The translations under genes and the position numbers were made by a program. The notes under the pieces are model-generated. The model was not told where the DNA came from. It made no database searches and worked only from the letters and a program-made list of their open reading frames with translations. Positions 56,750 to 64,000 of a stretch of DNA of 64,000 nucleotides are shown here, piece after piece (positions within the stretch are counted from its first letter, which is position 1; each line of letters begins with the position of its first letter). Origin of the DNA: Heracleum sosnowskyi. Taxonomy: Eukaryota > Streptophyta > Magnoliopsida > Apiales > Apiaceae. Location of the stretch: contig CM061244.1 in the NCBI GenBank assembly GCA_030848705.1, positions 50,323,190-50,387,189 on the forward strand. The letters run 5' to 3'.

Positions 56750-57486
56750 TGATATGGTCAGAAAAGTAATTATAGAAATATAATTGTCAAGTCAATGGAA
56801 AGACCGATATTTAAGGCCTGACACCCTAATTATTCATTAATTTCGTAATTAATGAATAGGGAAAATATACAGCTCATAAAAAGAGTCCAAAATATGGTAA
56901 ATTCATCAAAGAAGGATCCGGAATCCCAATTAAAGGAAATTAATGAGTCATAGCCTTTATCAACAAGGAAACGAATTCTCCAGCAAGAAATACAATGTTT
57001 ATCCAATATCAAAAAGGAGACTTATTCGCTAAGACTCCTAAACATACCATAAATACTAGGCTCTAGACGCCTATATAAGGACCCTGATCCTACAATCAGA
57101 ACTACGTTTTGGACACAGCTCCATACGTCATCTACTATGTTTTGGACACAGCTCCATACGTCCTCTACTACATTTTGGGCACAGCTCCATACGTCACAAC
57201 GCCTTGAAGGCGCAACAAGCCATCAAGGCACCCCTAGAACTACGTTTTAGACTTCATCCTCGAATAAGGACATACAAGTCACTACGTCCTTGATGTGCCC
57301 CTGCCGCCATAGCCCCGAGGGCAACACCAAGAACTACGTCTTTGGCTTGATTCTCAATAACGAATTGAGATACGTAGGCATCTTGTGAGGACCGATTTAG
57401 TCTCGAAACACAAGTGCAGCCATAAAAGCTCGAAGCTCATTAAACCCTCGCATTAAATTCGTAAGCTCAGATTTTATTCTACAACA
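56750..57486 (+). repeat. 5' LTR of element F, 737 bp
   Basis: TGATATGG...TCTACAACA, with TATATAA at 57072-57078. About three copies of a ~33 bp unit (around TTTTGGACACAGCTCCATAC) at 57102-57196 replace the single copy in E. The last ~60 bp differ from E, so the two are distinct subfamilies. Confidence 0.9.
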
Positions 57487-57505
57487 TTTGGCGCCGTCTG
57501 TGGGA
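57487..57505 (+). other. Primer-binding site of element F
   Basis: TTTGGCGCCGTCTGTGGGA immediately after the LTR, a form usual in Tat/Athila-type plant gypsy elements. Confidence 0.7.
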
Positions 57506-57519
57506 AGACAACATCAACC

Positions 57520-60094
57520 ATGGCAAACACACGAAGAACAACTCGAGATACTCAAACTCCTGAGGATCGCCCTGTCACCTTTGAGGCTGATACTCACGGA
57601 AATCAACCACCGCCGACTACTGGCACTCAAGGGGCGAATATCTCCACCAACACTCAAGGACCGGAAATCCCAATTTCAGATGGTCATTCATGGATCTAAT
57701 CCACAAGAGACCGTTCACCAGCAACCAATCTCGACTTCTCCACTCATCATGAATGCACCGAGAAGCCTTCAACTCCATACTACTGATCTCCCTCAATACG
57801 CGAATCAAACTTTGGGGATGCCAAGCTATGGCATGCCCCCTCGAACCATGGCGGGCGGTAGCGGAACTAATCCAATCTACCATGAGGCATATGTGCCCCC
57901 TTATATTCAAGGTCTGGGACCCCAAAATCAACAAACTCGCCAGACCCCTTTCGTTCAAGATTACTCGGGCCCATACACCGAGGATGAGGGTTATACAACT
58001 GGAGAGGATGTCGCCCCAAGAAGGATACGTTCTTCCCAGACAAATCGGGATCAACCCCAAACTACTAAGGAGAAAATTGCAACCCATGAGGCAGAGACTG
58101 CAAGACTCAAGAAACTCCTTGCTGAGGAGGAGGCCGCTCAATCTCAAGGCCGAACGACTAAAGGGATCCCGATAATCAACTTGGATCCACCGGCAAGAAG
58201 AACCAAGAGGGCCGAAGCCCCAAGGGGTGATCCTAGTATTCTGTTGCCACTAGGAGATCCTGATGATCCTACACCACCGTTTACTCAAGAGATCATGAAA
58301 ATGGCTATATCCAGAAAATTCAAGATGCCTTCGATCAAAGCCTATGATGGAACGGGAGATCCCGCAAATCATGGAAGGACCTTCTCCAATGTACTACTGT
58401 TGCAGTCAACCAACGATGCGGTCAAGTGTAGGGCGTTTCCACAAATCTTGGCAGGCATGGCCCAACGCTGGTATAGCCGTCTTCCTCCCAACTCAATTGG
58501 GTCTTTCAAGGAACTAAGCAAAGCTTTTATTAATCAGTTCATTAATGGAAGGGTGCATGAGAAAAGCTCTGCATCACTTATGGCAATTCAGCAAGGAAAG
58601 AATGAAGCCCTAAGGGACTACATCAATCGATTCACTCGAGAGGACAGAGTGGCTATGATAGCCTTACAACAAGGAACTACTGATGACCACTTCAAAAGGT
58701 CGTTAGCTAAACATCCACCCGAGAGCATGCTGAAGCTCCAAGATAGAGCCGGAAAGTATATCAAGGCTGAAGAAAGCATGAGAAAGTATGAACCCACTGC
58801 TAGAGGTAGTGGAAACTCAAAGAAAAGAAAAGAAACTCAGGAGTACGACGTCAAGGAAAAGTTTCCCAGAACGTCAAAGGACTCTGATTCTCCACCCAAG
58901 AGAAACAATTTTGGGCCAAAGTTTACGGAGTATGCAAGATTGAACATTTCCAGGAGTCAAATTCTGATGGAGATAGCTAAGGAAGGAGATCTCAAATGGC
59001 CGAAGCCAATGAGGGCAGACATGTCCAAACGGAACCAAAATCAGTTCTGTCGGTTCCACAAAGAAGTCGGTCACGACACCGACGATTGTAGGCAATTGAA
59101 AGATGAGATCGAATTTCTGATACGAAGAGGAAAACTCAGCAAATTCACCAAGGATGGAAATCAAGGGAGCCAAAGAGGAAACTATGAAAGGAAGGATTAC
59201 GACAGAAGGGACAACGACCAAGATCGTAACCCTAAGCCCCAAGGGCCAGTGATCAACATGATATTCGGAGGGCCAACTGCTGCTGGGTCCTCCCGAAACT
59301 CAAGAAAATCTTATGCTCGAGAGGTAATGACTGTGGTTGGAGAAGCACCAAAGCGTGCCAGAACAGAAGTGTCAATAGGTTTTGATGATTCAGACTTGGA
59401 AGGGGTGAAGTTCCTCCACGATGACCCTCTAGTCATCATACCTGTGATTGGCAATTCCGAAACAAAGAGAGTCCTAGTCGACAATGGAGCTTCAGTGGAT
59501 ATCTTGTTCCACGATGCTTTTATCAAGATGGGTTACACTGATTCTCAGTTAACACCCTCAAATATGCCTATATACGGATTCAATGGGGTGGAATCAAAAG
59601 TGGAAGGCACTATCCAACTCCCAATGACCATGGGGCAAGGGATGAATACGTCTACTCAAATGCTGAACTTCATAGTTATAAAGGCAACTTCAACCTACAA
59701 TGCAATCCTGGGAAGGACTAGTTTTCATGCGTTCAAGGCCGTTGCCTCATCTTATCATCTGAAAATAAAGTTCCCAACGAGGAATGGGATTGGTGAAGAA
59801 CGAGGAGACCAAAAGATGGCTAGAAGTTGTTATATAGCCGCGTTAAGGCCTGATGGAATCGGGGGGCAAGTTCTCCCAATTGAAGACATGGATACTGACG
59901 ACAATGAGGACCGAAGAGGGAAACCAGCTGAGGATTTAATCCCAATTCCCTTAGTCCCTGGTGAACCGGAGAAGGTGACTTATGTCGGGGCACTACTACC
60001 TGAGCCATTGAAAAGCAAGCTCATATCTTTTCTTCAAGAGAACAATGACGTTTTTTCTTGGACAGCGGCTGACATGCCAGGGATTGATCCCTAA
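57520..60094 (+). pseudogene. Element F gag and protease
   Basis: The first ATG (57520, MANTRRTTRDTQTPEDRPVT) reads in one frame for about 58 codons and then hits a stop. The long downstream frame (LPPNSIGSFKELSKAFINQF, capsid-like) is shifted by one, so there is an indel near 57660-57700. The zinc-knuckle-like FCRFHKEVGHDTDDC lies near 59045. The protease has RVLVDNGASVDILF, the Tat variant of the D-T/S-G motif. The frame ends at a TAA (60092-60094) just after DMPGIDP, where related elements continue into reverse transcriptase. Confidence 0.85.
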
Positions 60095-63000
60095 TTGATA
60101 ACTCACAAGTTGAATGCGGATCCTGAAAGAAAGACGGTGAAACAAAAGAAGAGAAATTTTGCTCCAGAAAGGCAAGAGACCATTAAACAAGAAGTTGAAA
60201 AACTTCTAGAGGCCGGATTCATTGAAGAAATACAATTCCCGGAATGGTTGGCTAACCCCGTAATGGTCAAAAAGGCCAATGGAAAATGGAGGATGTGTGT
60301 AGACTTCACTGACTTGAATGATGCATGTCCTAAGGATTGTTTTCCCTTATCAAGGATTGATGCATTAATAGATGCTACAGCTGGACACGAGATGCTCAGC
60401 TTCATGGATGGCTTCAGTGGATACAACCAAATCAAAATGCACAAGGATGACATCTCCAAGGGGCAACCTACCAAAGGTTGGTGAACAAAATTTTTGGACA
60501 CCTAATTGGAAAAACCATGGAGGTCTACGTAGATGACATGTTAGTCAAGAGCCTCGATAAGGCCGATCACATTGAGCACCTCCGAGAGGCATTTGAAGTG
60601 CTAAGGCGCCACAAGATGATGTTGAATCCAGCTAAGTGTGCCTTTGGTGTAGGCTCGGGAAAGTTTTTAGGCCTAATGGTTTCCAAGAGAGGAATCGAGG
60701 CCAATCCCGACAAAATCAAAGCAATTCTAGACATGGAACCACCAAAGACTGTCAAGGATGTCCAAAAACTAACGGGAAGAGTGGCAGCATTGGGAAGATT
60801 CATCTCCAAGTTATGAGAGAAGTGTTTACCCTTCTTTAAAGCACTTAAGAAAGTGAAAAACTTTGAATGGACAACTGAAAGCCAAGAGGCCTTTGAGGCC
60901 CTGAAGAAATACATGGCTGAGGCACCACTGTTGGCAAAGCCCAAGCCAGGGGAAATTCTCTATTTGTACTTGGTGGTCTCTAGCACAACCCTTGGAGCCG
61001 TTTTGGTAAAAGAAGAATTGAAGGTTCAGAAACCCATCTACTATGTGAGTAAAATTCTACATGGGGCAGAAATAAACTACTCAACGATTGAGAAGTTTGC
61101 CTTAGCCTTGATAATGGCCTCAAGAAAGCTACGCCCATACTTCCAGGCTCACAAGATAGAGGTCTTGACTGATCAACCTCTAAGAAACATCTTGCATAGC
61201 CCTCAAGTTAGTGGAAGGTTGATCAAATGGGCCATTGAATTGGCGAATTCGACATCAAGTATAAGCCTCGAACGGCCATAAAAGCTCAAGCACTTGCTGA
61301 CTTCATGGTTGAATGTACCATTGACAACCAAGAAGTCGGAGGGCAGGAAGTAAGAGTGGCGGATGAGAAAGATCAAGAGATGGATTTCAAAGAATATTGG
61401 GTGCTCTATTTTGATGGAGCATCAAAAACAAAATCAAGTTGAGCCGGTTTAGTGCTACAAAGTCCTGATGGATTCCTCATAGAGTATGCACTAAAACTTG
61501 ACTTTCCAACGACAAACAGTGAGGCTGGGTATGAAGCTCTGATAGCTGGCTTAGGGCTGGCTGGAGCCTTGAGAGTTAAAACTCTGAAAGTATGTGGAGA
61601 TTCGAGGCTAGTGGTTTCCCAAGTAAATGGGGAATTTGAGGCCAGAGATGAAGTCATGGCCAAGTATTTGAAACTTGTCAAGGCCATCATGACTCAGTTC
61701 GACGAATGCTATGTAGAGCACATTCCAAGGGAAGAAAACGTGAAGGCTGATGCCTTGTCTAAATTTCCTTCTTCCGAAATTGAAAACTATGCAGGGAGTG
61801 TCTACTTCCAAGTCCTGAGGACCCCAAGCATCAACGGAAAGTTGGTAGCACCCATTGATGTTGGCAGTTGTTGGATGGATCCCATCAAATCTCATCTAGA
61901 AACTGGGTGGTTACCCAACGACACTTCAGAAGCACGAAAGCTATACGTCAGAGCACTAAGGTATACCCTGATTGAGGGAATCCGATACAAAAAGTCTTTC
62001 ATCATTCCATATCTGAAATGTTTGAGACCACAAGAGGCGGAATTGGCCCTGAAGGAAGTGCATGAAGGAATTTGTGGGCATCACTTGGGGGGCAGAGCCC
62101 TTGCCCATAAGATCACTCGTCTAGGTTTCTACTGGCCAAGCATGCTAGCAGATGCTAAAAGCTACGTGAAGAAATGTGAAAGGTGCCAGAAGCATGCACC
62201 AGTGGTTAGGCAACCACCAGAGATGTTGACATCCATAAACTCACCAATTCCATTTGCCATGTGGGGAATGGATATACTTGGACCTTTCCCAATGGCAAGT
62301 GCACAACGAAAGTTCTTGATAGTAGCAATCGACTACTTCACCAAGTGGATTGAGGCTAAGCCATTAGCCAAGATAACCCCTAAGCAAGTAATGCATTTCT
62401 TCTGGGAAAATGTGATATGCAGATACGAGATTCCACGTATCTTGGTCACAAACAATGGAACTCAGTTTAACAACGATGAGTTTAAGAAATATTGTGATGA
62501 GAACGATATCAAGTTGCGCTTCACTTCTGTCGCCCATCCTCAAGCAAATGGGCAAGCTGAGGTTGCAAATCGAATTATCCTAGATGGACTGAATAAAAGA
62601 GTTGAACGCTCCAAAAACACACTTGGGTGGACGAATTGCTCCCCATACTATGGCCATATCGTACTACCTGCAAAGTCACCACTGGAGCTACCCCCTTTCT
62701 GTTGGCATATGGGGCAGAGACAGTGGTTCCAGTGGAGATTACTCACACGTCTCCAAGAATTGAGGCTTATGAGCCAGAAACAAATGAGGAAGGCTTGAGG
62801 CTGGCCTTAGATTTGATTGATGAAGTTAGAGATGAGGCAAATGCCAAGATAGTTCAGCATCAGAAACGAGCATCTTTCTATTACAACCTAAGGGTTAAAG
62901 AGAGATTCTTTCGACAATGAGATTTAGTCCTCCGAAAGATTGAGGCATCCGGAGTTGGACAAAAAGGCAAGTTGGCCCCAAATTGGGAAGGACCATATCG

Positions 63001-63104
63001 CGTCAAGAACGTATTTGGTCGAGGCTCGTACAAGCTAGAAACCCTCGAAGGGCATGAGGTGCCAAGGACTTGGCATGCCTCAAATTTGAAAGTCTATTAT
63101 GTTT
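60095..63104 (+). pseudogene. Element F pol: reverse transcriptase, two RNase H regions, integrase
   Basis: The reverse transcriptase starts in frame (RMCVDFTDLNDACPKDCFPL, FSGYNQI) but an internal deletion near 60460 removes the block before ATYQRLVNKIF and shifts frame. YVDDMLVKS is retained. Further breaks: TGA near 60816, a one-base loss near 61243, TGA near 61440 in the second RNase H, a two-base insertion near 62620 in integrase and TGA near 62918. Integrase retains CERCQKH and GMDILGPFP; VTNNGTQF has lost the catalytic Asp seen as VTDNGTQF in E. Ends HASNLKVYYV at 63104. Confidence 0.88.
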
Positions 63105-64000
63105 AAAGTGTGTCCTGATTGGACTCACTACTAGGACAAATAGAAATAAGGTTCGATGAAATCATGAGCTTCCTAGAAAGCAAATGAAGGGTTAAAACCC
63201 TAGAAACCTAAGCCATTCAGTCCAAACCCCATCATTTGATATTCTCAATGAAAGGCTTGAAGCCAAAACAAGACGGTATAAGACATAAAAGGCTTATGCA
63301 AATGTCAAGTTAGCCTCGAATAAGGCAAAATCGTCGTAAATGTGTAGGTCGTTCCACACTTTACACCAAGACGATACTCGTGAAACACTAGTGTATATTA
63401 AAATCCCCAAAAAAGGGTAGTAAGTCCCAGGTAAGGGATAAAAAGACCCCAAGTCTCGAAAAAGACCGGTATAACTTCTATGAAATCCTAGTGCATTATC
63501 ATAGACGTTGGGAAGCGCGATCAACCATTTTAAACCCAGAATCTTCAAAGAAAGCCCAGAATCTTCAAAGAATTCTTCAAAACTTCAAGTAAGAAACCCA
63601 GAAAACGATGAGATTCAACAGAAAATCTCGCCAGGAATCGCCTAGTGAATGGAAACCCAACCGGTTAAGGAAGGGCAACCGTCTATAGCCAGTTAAGGCC
63701 CACAAATCCATTTATGGATTATAGAGATTAAAACTCAAATAATTTGGGTCTTAGGCAAATTCGAAGCCCAAACAATAAAGGCCCAATAAGGCCCAAGACT
63801 GGAATAATTTAAGTCCAATTAAAAATTGGGCTAGTTAAGGCTCAAGAAAAGAATGAAATTTGAAATATAGCCAAGGCAAAATCAAAGATTTAAGGTCGAA
63901 AAGACATTAAATCGAAATCGTACGACCGAGGTCGAAAACATATGGGAAAACGAGGCCGATTCCAACGACCTCGCTCCCAAATAAAGTCGAAAAATAATGA
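63105..64000 (+). other. Element F 3' untranslated region (cut by window end)
   Basis: Homologous to 36550-37760 of E with indels. The GAGGTCGAAA-type tandem array begins near 63890. No gene is seen. Confidence 0.75.

Larger units (their letters stand above)
56750..64000 (+). mobile_element. Ty3/gypsy Tat-lineage element F (5' LTR to 3' untranslated region)
   Basis: Order: LTR, primer site, gag, protease, reverse transcriptase, RNase H, second RNase H, integrase, 3' untranslated region. The 3' LTR lies beyond the window. Protein and LTR similarity place it with E. Multiple lesions make it inactive. Confidence 0.9.

Overview
The window is a pile of nested transposable elements with no intact host gene. 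It looks like intergenic heterochromatin of a large-genome flowering plant. The evidence is plant Ty1/copia elements with an initiator-Met tRNA primer site, plant Ty3/gypsy Tat-lineage elements, CACTA DNA transposons with plant TNP2 and DUF4216 domains, and captured pieces of plant genes (MSL channel, Ste20-type kinase, CDPK-related kinase). A eudicot, perhaps an asterid, is my guess; the sequence alone does not settle it.

The layout only makes sense as nesting. Copia element C (minus strand, 31921-51316, continuing left of the window) is the base layer. Three elements inserted into C: copia A (plus strand, ending at 31920, its 5' part left of the window), the gypsy deletion derivative E (33840-39176, TSD GGTTT), and a 6.9 kb CACTA-ended inverted-repeat element (44062-50993). 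Inside A sit three more insertions: the 3' LTR of copia D (1-574), the full-length copia B (2748-15865, TSD GTAAG) and the CACTA element CACTA-1 (18807-28711, TSD AAA). CACTA-1 in turn carries a 548 bp solo LTR inside its transposase gene. To the right of C are a second CACTA-type end (G, 51682 onward) with a captured kinase fragment, a long LTR-like segment (H, 53319-56749) and gypsy element F (56750 to beyond 64000), a relative of E.

Copia A-D belong to one family resembling Sirevirus-type copia. It has LTRs of about 1 kb ending TGTTA...TAACA, a gag with two CCHC knuckles, pol in a different frame from gag, and a very large additional ORF (1488 codons in B) between pol and the 3' LTR. B has two LTRs of 1017 bp that look identical by eye and an open pol and additional ORF; its gag has one in-frame stop. 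CACTA-1 encodes a TNP2/DUF4216 transposase and a GRF zinc-finger protein on the minus strand, and a multi-exon TnpA-like protein on the plus strand. The two sides diverge from a spacer built of 174 bp tandem repeats.

Two observations stand out. The copia family carries dozens of copies of an 11 bp motif, RTCAACGRWAY, in both orientations, clustered upstream of the LTR TATA box and scattered through gag, pol, spacer and the additional ORF. The element at 44062-50993 is an almost perfect 2 x 3.45 kb hairpin with a 14 nt loop; each arm carries fragments of an MSL10-like channel gene and a Ste20-like kinase gene, so read-through transcription would give dsRNA matching host genes.
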